Origin: Absidia repens | Taxonomy: Eukaryota; Mucoromycota; Mucoromycetes; Mucorales; Cunninghamellaceae | DNA: 64,000 nt | Reading direction: 5' to 3' | NCBI GenBank assembly: GCA_002105175.1 | Contig: MCGE01000012.1 | Coordinates: 558,001-622,000 of the forward strand | Shown here: piece by piece, positions 14,668 through 25,397 of the stretch | Numbering within the stretch: the stretch's first letter is position 1 | Layout of the letters: the number at the start of each line of letters is the position of its first letter | Position numbers and translations under genes: made by a program | The notes under the pieces: generated by a model | The model's database searches: none | What the model was told of the DNA's origin: nothing | Seen by the model: only the letters and a program-made list of their open reading frames with translations

Positions 14668-16027
14668 GCAAGTGTGAGAATGTTTTGAAATTGAATATAA
14701 AAATTAAGGTTAACTTTATGATCTTGCTGAACAGTATCGTAATTCCCTTCTTTTCTACAACGTAACCGACATTATAAAAACACCAAACTATGCAGTCGTC
14801 AGCAGGCAGTTCCTTCCACTGCAACAGTTTAAGCGAATTTCTGGAGGTAGCATCCACCACAAGTTACGGCATCAAAACTTATGAGTGAGAGGATAGCAAA
14901 ATATTAGCCGTCGGTGTTGTAATACAAGTATGTCTCCTCTATAAACAGTACAACCTCAGACCAACGATTCGAAAGATTATATCCATTAGCATTGAAAGCC
15001 ATGTTTCAAAAGTAGAATACATGAACGTGACAGTTGGTCAAGTTGACTTGGTGATCGATCGCATGTCGAAATTATGCATTATTTTCCAAGAAAAAAAAGC
15101 AAAAATGACAGTCAAATACGATGCAAATGATATCATAATGAGATAAATTAATCGGGATGGTCCATTTCAATACTTCGGCGCTTATTCTTTGATCCGATTT
15201 TTGAAAATAAAATAAAAATATAGACTATCATTTCATAGGCTGATCGTATTTCAATGACTTCGATACGTAAATGAAACTTGTTCAATGAAATAAGTCAATA
15301 TTTATTGAATACTGACCACGTCGAAAGAAAAAAAAAAGCGGGATTCCAACGATAGTCAGTAGCTGTTCTCCTATAAAATTTTTGACTCCCACATTATATT
15401 AGTTTATCAAAAACACAGCTTCAGTATAAACATTATATAAAGTAATTTAAAAAATAATGAGCAAAACCAATGGTATGGTTATGCTAATATCAGTTCCCCT
15501 GATATTTTTGTCTGTGGATCGCTTACTTTAAACGCCGACTATTTTCCCAGTTATTCTTACTTCATTGAGGGATGTAGTTTTGATTACTTTAATGTTGCAC
15601 GGAGCATGTTAAAGAACAGTGGAGAACGTTCTTGACCTTGAATCATACGTTTTTATAAAGAGAACGTGTATATATCGTATTAATAATAATAGTTGGCATG
15701 GCCCAACAAATATCGGTTGTTTAAACCTTGAGAGCCATCGATCCAACCTAAAAAATCGCTCGACTGGAAGCAAAAACCGTCTTTTTTTTTTTTTTTTTGT
15801 AAGTGAGGTTCTTTATGCTATTCCAATATTTATAGTAGTGTGCGTTGCATAATGGTTGTGGAAGGAGAAAGTTAAGGAGGGGGGATCTGTGTATCACCAG
15901 CTTAATAACCATTGAAGAACATTAAATATCACTGTCATTTACCAGGACATTGGCCGTGTAACATATGATTAATAGCTCTTATAATTTTTATGGCCAGCAA
16001 GCAGACGGTTGAGACAGGTACAATCAG

Positions 16028-16035
16028 TATAAAAA
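16028..16035 (+). promoter_or_regulatory. TATA box of the second CAP gene
   Basis: TATAAAAA, 97 bp upstream of the ATG at 16125, in a context like that of the first CAP gene's box. Confidence 0.6.
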
Positions 16036-16124
16036 GAAAGTTAATTTTTTTTATCTTCCTCTAGTTTTTCTTTTTTTTATATCATATCTTACTTTTATCA
16101 ATCCATTCCATTCCTTTGCCTGTG

Positions 16125-16690
16125 ATGATGAACCGGTTTTTCATTGTAGTTGTAGCTTTTGCCTTGATGGTTCAAGTCTGCTTTGCCATGTCTCAAAAAG
16201 ACATCAAGAATATTCTTAAAAAACATAATCAGTACCGTGCTAAGCATGGTGCTCCCGCTTTGAAATGGGACAAAAACGTTGCTCAATTTGCACAAAAATG
16301 GACCAATAGATGTGTTTTTCAACATAGTGGTGTAAGTCATAATTTCCGCTCTCCCTCCTTTGCAAAGTAACTCATATGACTAATTATTTGGTGGGGTTAT
16401 ATTTATAGAGCTCCTCTTATGGTGAAAATATTGCTATGGGATATGGTTCCTGGAATCAAGTTGTGAAGGGTTGGTATGATGAAGTCAAAGATTACGACTA
16501 CAGCAACCCCGGCTTCGCTGGTTCTACTGGACATTTCACTCAAGTCGTCTGGAAGGGTACCACCAAGATTGGTTGTGGCTTCAGCAAATGTGGTGGCAAG
16601 AAAATCTACTCTTGTAACTATAAGAAGCCTGGCAATTACATGGGCGAATTCCCCAAGAATGTCCTTCCTCCCAAGTCCAAGAAGAATTAA
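16125..16690 (+). CDS. Secreted CAP/SCP/PR-1 family protein, compact form
   Basis: Exons 16125-16331 and 16409-16690 give 162 residues. Two ATGs in tandem (16125, 16128) open a signal peptide ending near CFA (residue 21). The CAP domain follows directly: HNQYRAKHG, ALKWDKNVAQFAQKWTNRC, SSYGENIAMGYG, TGHFTQVVWKGTTKIGCG and YSCNYKKPGNYMGEF. The end is Lys-rich. The intron position matches the first CAP gene, but this protein lacks the acidic spacer and is basic, so the paralogues differ in charge and probably in ligand or location. Function (lipid binding, export) is inferred from yeast Pry proteins. AATAAA at 16724-16729 is a likely poly(A) signal. Confidence 0.92.
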
Positions 16691-17036
16691 ATAAGTTTAA
16701 TTCATTCATGTATTTTTTTTTTAAATAAAAACCCTACTTTTGTAGTACAAATCCTCTTTTCTTCATTCATCCAATGTCCATGAATGGGTTTCCTTTTTTC
16801 TATTTTTATGGCCAAGCGGAGTCGGGATTCCAATAATGACAGCGTACGACTCCCCTTTTTTTTTGTTTTCTTCGTCTTTTTTTTCTGTTTCTCTTTATCT
16901 CCCTTTCCTTTGATTTATTTATTACTCTAACTCCCACCTTCCATTCCTTTTTTTTTTTTTTTATTGACTCCCTCCATTAACTTTTTTTTTTGTTGACTCC
17001 AGTCCCTTCCTTTTCCAAACTCCTCTCTTTATCAAT
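16691..17036. other. Pyrimidine-rich spacer, KCH1 promoter
   Basis: 346 bp, mostly CT-rich on the plus strand from about 16840 to the KCH1 start. Such CT blocks often mark strong fungal transcription starts. No TATA box was seen. Confidence 0.5.
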
Positions 17037-18654
17037 ATGGTAAGTACATATGGACTGGCGGGGAATGGTTTTTATCAAAGAAACTAACTGCATTTGTCCT
17101 TTACAATGTCCATTCCTTGAATCTAGTGTTGTGGTGGCAATGGCAGCGAAGGACCAAAGTGGAAGCGAGAAAACTATGTCCAAGATCACAAATTCGATTA
17201 CATTGATATGGATGAATTCTATGATCCATCTTGTATGACGAAACTTGGCTACTCTACTGTCTTTTTAGTTGTTTTAAAATCGTTTTTAGTTTATGTTGCT
17301 GATTTATGGTCAGGAGGTAAGTTGATATATATTATTAAAAGAAACTCTCCCAAAACGATGATGGTTTTTTTTACACCGCTTCCTTTTACCTAGTGTCTTT
17401 ACTGGTGGTTGGCCAAACCGAGGATAACGAAAATGCAGCCATCCCACCAAACGTGTCAAAATGGATCTTCTTGGGCGCTATCTTGATCTCATTTTTGCTA
17501 CTATTTTGGGATATTCGGAAATCAAGGGCGATTATTGCATCAAAAGATATATCATGGGCATTCACATCAGTCATCGCAAGTCGATATTATAGCATCAAAG
17601 ATTACAAATACTACTGTCTTTTCTGGAAAATCAACAGCTCAAGGAAATTTGTGGATAGTGTTGCATTCTTCGTCTACTTTACGTTAAAAGGTAAACAATG
17701 CCCTTCTCTCACTCCCCGAGTTTGACATTCTTATTCATTAGTTTCATTTTCTTCCCTTTTATATTGGCGATGACAGGTTGGAAGAGGCTCTTACTGGCTG
17801 AAGCGCCTAGACAGGTCATCAACGTCGTCACTTTAAAAAGTCTCGTATTCAAATGGATTCAACTTCGGAACGGTACTCTACAGGTGAACAACAATGCTTT
17901 GGGAAAAACGCTTGTTCAACAAATCATGACGGGTACGATGGCGTTCTCGGTGCTTATGTTTGCCTTTTCTTTCGTAATGGTGTGCGCTGCTACCTTGGTA
18001 TATATTCCTTTATTATGTCATATTCAAGGAAACTTGAAGGAATATTGTTGTCACAAAGTAGATAAAAGGTATACCAAAAAGATGACGGTGACAATTCAAA
18101 TATGGCATGAATACATCAACTAATGTGGAAATCGTGTTTTTTATTTTATTTTTAGAATTGCGTATTTACTTCGAAAGCAAGCCAAACGACGTGTCAATGC
18201 TCATCGACATAACAAGAAAGACAATAGCAACAACTGCAACAATGATATTGAAATGAAATCGTTCCCACAGCCAACTTTACCGCAGATAAACATCAGCAAC
18301 CAGGAAACATATTATGGTGACGATAAAGCAAGGCTGCTAAATGGTGGTGGTTTAGGTGGACGAAGGTATAGTGGCTCATCTTATAGCAGTGGGGATCAAG
18401 CTGGATTGACATCAAATGCTCAACCGCAAGCATGGACACCACAACCTTACCACACCAATGACGATTCTTTATATCATCAGCCACAGCAAAGGCACTATCA
18501 GCAGCAGCAACATCAACAGCATTATTCATCACCTTATCAACATCATAGTCCGCAAATGTCGAACGCCTCTATTATACCTCCTTCTCCTTACATGGCGTAC
18601 CAACAGCAACAACATCCATCTTCTCAACAATATCAATACCATTCACATTACTAG
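17037..18654 (+). CDS. KCH1: Low-affinity K+ transport protein, Kch1/Prm6 family
   Basis: Exons 17037-17039, 17127-17316, 17394-17690, 17777-18068 and 18156-18654 give 426 residues. The coding part of exon 1 is only the ATG. The reading is fixed by the family signatures KWKRENYVQDHKFDYID, FLVYVADLWSGG, SWAFTSVIASRYYS and LLCHIQGNLKEYCCHKVDKR. There are about five hydrophobic segments in residues 40-255. The C-terminus is a Gln/His/Ser/Tyr-rich cytoplasmic tail. Yeast Kch1 and Prm6 (Kch2) are plasma-membrane proteins needed for low-affinity K+ uptake and for Ca2+ channel activation during pheromone response. A Crz1-type gene lies 5 kb downstream, but a functional link is only inference. AATAAA at 18712-18717. 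Confidence 0.88.
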
Positions 18655-18758
18655 TTTACAACTTACATTTATACTACTTCTATATTATTCTTACTGCTTT
18701 TTTGTTGAATCAATAAATGATCATATGTTTTACATTAATTAATATATACATGTATGTA

Positions 18759-18791
<33 letters not shown>

Positions 18792-19165
18792 TGTGTGAAG
18801 CTGCAAATGTTGTTCCGGTGTCGATTTAAAAGAGTGGAATATTTTATTTTTATTGAAACATACATTGTCCTTCTTTTCATGCATTCACTACAGCCATTTT
18901 TTCAAATCCATTTAAGAAATCCCTCGCAATCTGCCCCCCTTTTTATTTTGAAGTACTTTACAGTAGACAGAGCGCTGAGCATGCCGCTTAGTCGAAGCCG
19001 CCTTATACCTAAACCCCCTTTTTTTGTGCTTTTATACACACACACGCCAGCTGTTGTTTTTTGCTTCTTTTTTGGTTTTTCACATACAAGTGCCCTACAG
19101 TGAGGGTATGCCCATTCAACAAGGCATACTAAAGATACTAAAGATGATTTAAAACCTTAAAGAAG

Positions 19166-20335
19166 CATTTATTTTATTCAAATGGAATAATTACGGCAAC
19201 TAAAAAAAACTGATCTGATGACAATACTATAATCTACAGCGAAATGTGAGACGAGTAGGGAGTCTGTGGAGTGTGTAGGGGTAGGGAGTACCCTGCTAAA
19301 GAATAAACAAAAACTAGACCGAATTGTTCTTTCTTGTCTGCATAGGCATTAAGAGAAGAGAGCAATGTTAAATGTGGTGGTTACTTTCAGGAAATTAGAA
19401 TAATTACGCTGAACGTATTTTATGTGTGTCGATTGTTGTAAAGAGAAAAAAAAAGAGGGGATGCATTTTTTATATCCACCAAAATAACCAACTCAATAGT
19501 AAATCCTCTTGAAATCATCATTTGAAATCCCGCCCACGTGAATATTTTTTTGGCGCGGTTTTAGTTTTTCGCATTCTTTCTTTTCCTTTTCTTTCTTCTT
19601 CTTCTTTTTCTTCATCATTTAACTTCTATGAGGATTTGTTGGACTTAGATTAGTGTTATGATTAGTTTAGAAGGGTTTTCATCTCAGGGATTACAAGCTG
19701 CATGGGGAAACCCTTTCAGTTTGGATTCAGGATTTTGAACCACCATCGGTTGTTGGTTTTTTGGAGTCTTCATTATCTTAGTTTAGTGTTAGCTTGTTTG
19801 TCCATAGTTTGTTTCTATATCTGAATAAAGTTGTCTCTTTTTACTTCGTTAAAAAACTTACGTCCCATTAGTCTCTCTCATGTTTTGCACAATAGATTCC
19901 CTTTACTACTGCCATCAATCCCGTTTGATTAATGTTGAATGTTGTCGTGCTTCAATAATAAAATATTTAGTCTTCCATGTAACTTGTACAGTATATTGTC
20001 TTTCGCTTTACAGTCATAGATCAGTGTTGACTATTCTTCGAATCTCACTTAATACCAACGCGCTTCCTCAAAAATAGATCCCTCCATTATGTCCCATGTT
20101 ACAATGAACCCATTGTCATTAGTTTTAGAATCTACCAATATACTTCAATAAAATATATCCTTGCCATTAAACAGTCTCTGGTCCAGAAGATAGTATTTAA
20201 ATCTATTACTGTAGCAGTTCTGTGAGAGTTTTTACAATATGCCTATTTATTAGCCCGCTCCCTCACTATGACTACATTCTTCTAGTGTCCCAGCGACTGA
20301 TAGATAGTCCTTGGTCATTTAATACCAAATGTGAT
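19166..20335 (+). repeat. Dispersed repeat family, copy C
   Basis: The central module is 19166-19830 (665 bp), opening with CATTTATTTTATTCAAATGG and closing with CTGAATAAAG, the inverted counterpart. CCCGCCCACGTGAATATT is near 19530-19548 and the 13-mer is at 19684-19696. The tail reaches about 20335, where AATACCAAATGTGATCTTAC matches the far tail of copy B. The family consensus hairpin AGAAGGGTTTT...GGAAACCCTTTC is intact here. Confidence 0.7.
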
Positions 20336-20444
20336 CTTACTTCCAATAAACCGGTGACTTAAGTGATCGTAGACTGTTCCGTGGATATAACTGTCACTAT
20401 ACTGTACAGTAGAGCATTTTCACTTGCCCCGATCGTCATACTCA

Positions 20445-20446
<2 letters not shown>

Positions 20447-20503
<57 letters not shown>
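20447..20503 (+). repeat. Poly(T) tract, 57 bases
   Basis: The longest uninterrupted homopolymer in the window, lying just beyond the tail of repeat copy C. In the opposite sense it is a 57-base A run. Confidence 0.95.
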
Positions 20504-21599
20504 CCTTCCAATCACGGTACTACCATGCATGCTGATCCGTCTTTCCGTCGCCATAAGCTATTTTTTTCCCTGGAGGATGATATGATAGGCGTCGTCATTC
20601 ATGTTTCACTATTCATATCGATCAGTCAGCCTCGTTAAAAGTCTTGGTAAACTCCACTTTACTGTATATATCCATCTCGCCATTTTATTTTGCATGTAGT
20701 ATCATAAAAAAAAAACAATGGAGCCCCAAACAGAATTTAGTTGAACTCTAGGAGCCCTTCTATCACGTTTAGATAAAAAATGGGGAAGAAGGTGTCTGAT
20801 TCCCATCAAAAAATAGAGTTTAGTAACCATCCATCGTCTCCCGCCTCCTCTCCTTAATGACACCCGGTAGATCAATTTTTTTTGGAAAAAAGAAAATGCT
20901 AGAATCCACCAAAGATCGTTTCTGCAACAAATTAAGGTTTTATTTTAGCTCTTACTGAATTGTACCATATTCTGATTACCATTTGAATTGAAGAACACAG
21001 CATCGTACGTCCATGAACGACGGAGCTGGAGGCGGAAAATAGGGAAAATTTGCAAGGTACTTTTTTGAAAATACTATGTAGTGTGATTTGTAAACTAATC
21101 ACAAGCAATTCGGTCCCTGAGTGGATTGCCAACTACCTGGAGCACATTCAAAACTCTAGTATGTTATTGTTGATGCCAATGATAAAGCTCCCTTTTGGCG
21201 ACGTGATTATTTTAATGAGGATGCAAATTTGGGCGATCCCCTTCTATATAGGTGAGACATAGCACTTTCAAAGTATTAATATAAAAGATAAAGTAGACCC
21301 AAGAGAACATTTCATTTTGAGTCTAGAGAGCGAAAAAGCTATTACTGGTATGTATCTGTATAGATATCTAGCCCGTTCAAAAGCAACTACTTTAGCATAA
21401 TGCCGAACAACTCATGTACTCCTCGCCCAAAACATAAAAATATAGTCTAACAATAAACCCCTCCCCTCCTTTTTGCCCAGTACCGTTGACAAGAGGGCCC
21501 GAGATACTGGCAAAATACAGTAAATATAATAATATCTCTTAATGAAACACCCTATCTCTCCTGGCGTAACTCATGTCACAAACAAGCATCAAAAACACG

Positions 21600-22290
21600 C
21601 TAGAAGGTATTTTATTGGTAGTAGCTTGAGGGAGACTATTGGGAGAATCTGAAGAATGGCCAGCACCAACCTAAATGGACAATTGTAAAAATGGATCTAA
21701 TATACTGCACAAGGAAGATGAGTCATAAGAAAGACAATAAACGGATATCTTTTATTAAAGTATAGCAACTGTCGACACTAATCGAAAGGGCGATGGTATA
21801 AAAAGAACTATTATACAAGGCAAGGGAGAGACAACGAATGAGATAGCTTTTGATTGAAACAAGTAAAAAGAGACATATTTTATTCAATTGTAGAAGACGT
21901 AGACAAACTATGGACAAACTAACATTAAACTAAGCTAATAAAGACTTCAAAAAGTCAACCGATTGTGGTTCAAAATCCTGGATGGTTCAAAATCCTGAGT
22001 CCAAATTGAAAGGGTTTTCCCATGTAGCTTGTAATCCCTGAGCTGAAAACCCTTCTAAACTAGTCCTAACACTAATCTAAGCCCAACAAGTCCTCATCGA
22101 AGTTCAATGATGAGGAAAAACTGAAAGCAAAAAATTAGAGAGAGCCGAAAAAATAAAATGGGAGACAATACAAAACCCTGTGGGCGGGATTTGAAATAAT
22201 TTCTGAGGCTCATGATTTTTTCGATAACCTTTTTCATTTCGATAATAGAAGGTACCTGAAGTATTACTGTCCTGTTAGATATATAATGGT
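21600..22290 (-). repeat. Dispersed repeat family, copy D (partial)
   Basis: Inner end at 21874 (CATATTTTATTCAATTG), 13-mer at 22029-22041 on the reverse strand, tail to the left from about 21600. The E-box position reads CCCTGTGGGCGGG, so CACGTG is lost. A direct duplication of GGTTCAAAATCCTG occurs near 21967-21996. The far inverted end was not found, so the copy looks truncated near 22290. Confidence 0.6.
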
Positions 22291-23475
22291 TACACACGTA
22301 TGACTAGCTATATCACCCTCAATAACGATGCAATTTTGTTTTCCCCATTGATATCGTTATTGCGGGTTCCTACTGCAAGTCATGTATTTGGTGACATTTC
22401 ATCGAAAGCGAACAAAGAGGCGCGCCCATATCATAGACGAATGTTTAAGGTCGGTACTTACACTTGGTCTGGATACTTCTTTGATTTCTTTTAGTCTGAA
22501 TGTGATAATTCCATTCGGCAAGAAAGATTTGTTCAGAGACTGCATTGTCAGAAAATACAATAGCTTCATTTAAAGATCACGGAAAATATATCACACTGAG
22601 TAAATTTACTATGATTCATGCTTTTTAGAGGGAGATTGACATAGAGTAGTCCCTATGAGTAATTTTACCTCACTTCAAAATTTTGACTACGGCAACGGAG
22701 TTATAAATTGTAAATCCAGGAACAAAAAACAAAATGAAATATAAAAACGCAAACTTCGAATCACAGAACCAAAACAACGGTATTCACAGTGTAATGCATG
22801 TGTTGCTTCACTCCATACTGCTGACCTGCCTATTTTCTCGAAGGTAATTTTTTATATAAAGACAATTGCTCTTACAAGGCGATAAAGATGATAGTTCTTT
22901 CAAAAAAAAAAAATAGTGCTGTGACACTGTCAAAAAAAAAAATAAGGGCGGCACAGAATGATGTCACTCAGCCAGACGTCAACTTCGGATCCATTAAACT
23001 TTTTAGAAGAAAAGAAGATGCTTAGCAACAAAAAAGAACAAATTTTTCCGAGATCCTGTACAACCGTCCTCTAAAAAAAAAGAGTAGAGAATACCGTTCA
23101 ACGAAGACTAGTGTCGTGTTGATAAGATGAATTGTATTAAAATACGCCATTGTTTGAAAAAGTAAAAAACAAAGAGGAATGGATATAAACAAGGAGGCAC
23201 TGATATGAATATATATGTATGTTGATATTATTTGAGCCACATTGATTTTCATCCCAAGCGGAAAATGTGGCTAGCGAGCATGATATAGAATAAAAGAGGA
23301 TAATAAAAAGTGATATTTTTAATTCTGTAGGCACAGTAAGTGTGCATCAGCAAGTTGACATGTAACCATAAACAAATTAAGGTTTTTGATATGAAAACAA
23401 TGGGAAAGAGGGGAATCTATTTTTATCTATAAGCGTAAATCCCCTTTCTATTTCTTTATCACAAAAAAGCAGATG

Positions 23476-23483
23476 GTGGCTCA
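23476..23483 (+). promoter_or_regulatory. Candidate calcineurin-dependent response element
   Basis: GTGGCTCA matches the yeast Crz1 binding consensus GNGGC(G/T)CA, 194 bp before the start of a Crz1-type zinc-finger gene. A stress-response element core (AGGGG) lies at 23503-23507. By chance an 8-mer this degenerate is expected about 0.15 times in 600 bp on both strands, so this is suggestive only. Confidence 0.35.
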
Positions 23484-23676
23484 TGTGGGCCATTATTTGC
23501 AGAGGGGCAGTGATCCTAACCCATTACTCGAAACTAAAAATAACCTTCACTGATCGGGATTTAAAACCATTTTACCTTTCATTTAAAAAGGCACTTTTTT
23601 CATTCCTGCCTTTTTCTTTTCTTCTTTATTTTTAATTCTATCTTATATATTTATTTAAAGCAACTCAACAATTTCA

Positions 23677-24498
23677 ATGGAGAACTTTGGAACAATAGCT
23701 ACTTACCCCTCACCATGTCAATGGGATGATATGCTCAACTGCTCAAGCTATGGTGAATTGCTGACCGCTCCTTATTATCCCAGTCCTACGGTTTCACCTT
23801 GTATGAGTGATAATTATACGGGGACTCCATGTTCGCCTGAATTACTATCTTCTTATCTTGGTTCAATGAATATGATGGTGCCAATGACCAATGATCCCTC
23901 CATGTTGATGGTGCCTCCTTTACAAGATATGGGGACTATCTTACCTCCATCCATCGATCAGTTGGATCAATTTATTCAACATCATGAATTTGCCTTGTCC
24001 TCTTCATCTTGCTACTATCCTTCTCCCATAGTGACCCCTATGCCAATGCAATCAACCTTATCTTCCTCTTCTTTGGTCACCGCCTCGACAACAACAACTT
24101 CATCACCATCGCCTCAGTCTTCACCAAAAGAAATGAAACCGAAACGACGTGCTACCTCCATCCGTCCTCGACAGAAACGCCAATCCAGCAAAAAGGACAA
24201 CAATACCAACAGCAAAAACCTTCCCATTCAATACAATTGTCAACATCCCGGATGTGGAAAAATTTTCAGTCGGCCCTACAACTTGCAATCCCACATGCGA
24301 ACACACACTACCGACAAGCCTTTTGGATGTACCAGCTGTGGACGTCGATTTGCGCGCCAACACGATCGCAATCGTCATGAACGGTTACACTGGGGGATCA
24401 AGCCTTACGCCTGTAGTCATTGTAGTAAGTCGTTTGCAAGGATGGATGCTTTGAATCGTCATCTCAGGGTGGAAAATGGATGCCGGGATCAAGTATGA
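23677..24498 (+). CDS. C2H2 zinc-finger transcription factor, Crz1-type fingers
   Basis: Single exon, 273 residues. The first 150 residues are Ser/Pro/Thr/Met-rich, like an activation region. Then comes a basic stretch ([16 protein letters not shown]) that could be a nuclear signal, then three fingers: [40 protein letters not shown] and [19 protein letters not shown]. The last finger ends in ENGC, i.e. a C2HC type. The [14 protein letters not shown] core and the [12 protein letters not shown] lead-in are the pattern of fungal Crz1/CrzA, the calcineurin-activated factor of Ca2+ and cell-wall stress. The protein is about half the length of CrzA, and no clear PxIxIT calcineurin docking motif is visible, so calcineurin control is unproven. 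It could be another member of the same finger class. Confidence 0.8.
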   Translation: MENFGTIATYPSPCQWDDMLNCSSYGELLTAPYYPSPTVSPCMSDNYTGTPCSPELLSSYLGSMNMMVPMTNDPSMLMVPPLQDMGTILPPSIDQLDQFIQHHEFALSSSSCYYPSPIVTPMPMQSTLSSSSLVTASTTTTSSPSPQSSPKEMKPKRRATSIRPRQKRQSSKKDNNTNSKNLPIQYNCQHPGCGKIFSRPYNLQSHMRTHTTDKPFGCTSCGRRFARQHDRNRHERLHWGIKPYACSHCSKSFARMDALNRHLRVENGCRDQV

Positions 24499-25397
24499 TG
24501 GCGCATTGGCCAATATGTTTTTGGATTCTTTTGATTCGTTGTATATCATAGTATAGTATTGTCTCTCTCACTTCCCATCCCCTTGTTGTATCATATCATC
24601 GTCATTTATGTTTTTTTTTTTCTTCTTCTTATGCTCATCGTCTTTTACATATGCATATATGTTAACAGTTTTTCGTTTTTATCTTTATTTATTTTATATA
24701 CCATCTTCACTATTGTTATCATATCATATTATTCCCTTTTGTATATACAAATCAATCATTTATCTTCATTTATCAATAAATAAAAAAAAAATACCGTTTT
24801 CTCTCAATGCAATCTGAAACACTCTTTTTTTTTTTGGGTGTATGTGTGCTCGCTTATGTGTCTATGTTTATGTTTACTAAAAACGGCAATTGGAATAACA
24901 CCGCGATCATGTCACAAAGCAACAAAAAAAAAAAAAAACGGATCTTCCGCCCTTTTTTCCCTCAAAGATCACCTTATCGGGCATGTGTGACAATAGTCTC
25001 CGTATATGGAAAAACAGGAAAATGTAACATCAGTTGATCCACAGTCCATTTGATGGGCATTTGTTTTTCTTATTCCCAAAATAACCTTCATAAATGCCTA
25101 TTTTTGTATCCCCCATATAAAAAGAATCGTCATCATTGTTCAACTCACATCATCATGCTTCAACTCTCCCCCGTTTATTAGCACCACCACATTCAATCCA
25201 TCATTATTCATCATGGATATGATACAGTGTTTTTTTTTTTTTTTTTCAAAAATTATTTTTTTTATTTTATAAATGCAGTATACAATGAATAAAAGCTATA
25301 ATAAGAGTGTAAAATATATGGTAAACTAAATAGTGTAGGGTGGAGTATGATATATATAATATATGTAAAAATAAATATGTGTAAATAGTAAAATAAT
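24499..25397. other. Convergent 3' region, Crz1-type gene and methyltransferase
   Basis: About 900 bp between two converging genes. It is mostly T-rich 3' sequence with short homopolymers. A plus-strand frame at 24807-25037 runs through poly-A/T and has no family resemblance. I see no gene. Confidence 0.5.

Larger units (their letters stand above)
13156..16124. other. Gene-free spacer between the two CAP genes, with repeat copy B
   Basis: About 3 kb without a supported gene. It holds repeat copy B (about 13420-14480), an approximately 28-base T run at 14637-14666 and the promoter of the second CAP gene. A minus-strand open frame at 14633-14860 is low complexity at its end and has no family resemblance. 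Confidence 0.6.
18655..23676. other. Gene-free spacer, 5 kb, with repeat copies C and D
   Basis: The longest stretch without a supported gene. It contains T runs near 18760-18790 and 20447-20503, repeat copies C (plus) and D (minus) in opposite orientation about 1.3 kb apart, and a short coding-like fragment at 21163-21255 noted in the findings. From about 18878, left of copy C, sequence resembles that left of copy E (from about 32368), so the family may extend further on that side. Confidence 0.6.

Noticed and set aside
16116..16124. Upstream non-ATG start for the second CAP gene
   Set aside because: It begins with TTG; the ATG at 16125 opens a complete signal peptide.
21967..21996. GGTTCAAAATCC in repeats D and G as a tRNA B-box (tRNA-derived SINE)
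   Set aside because: One base longer than a B-box, no A-box at the right distance, and the element has inverted ends unlike a SINE.
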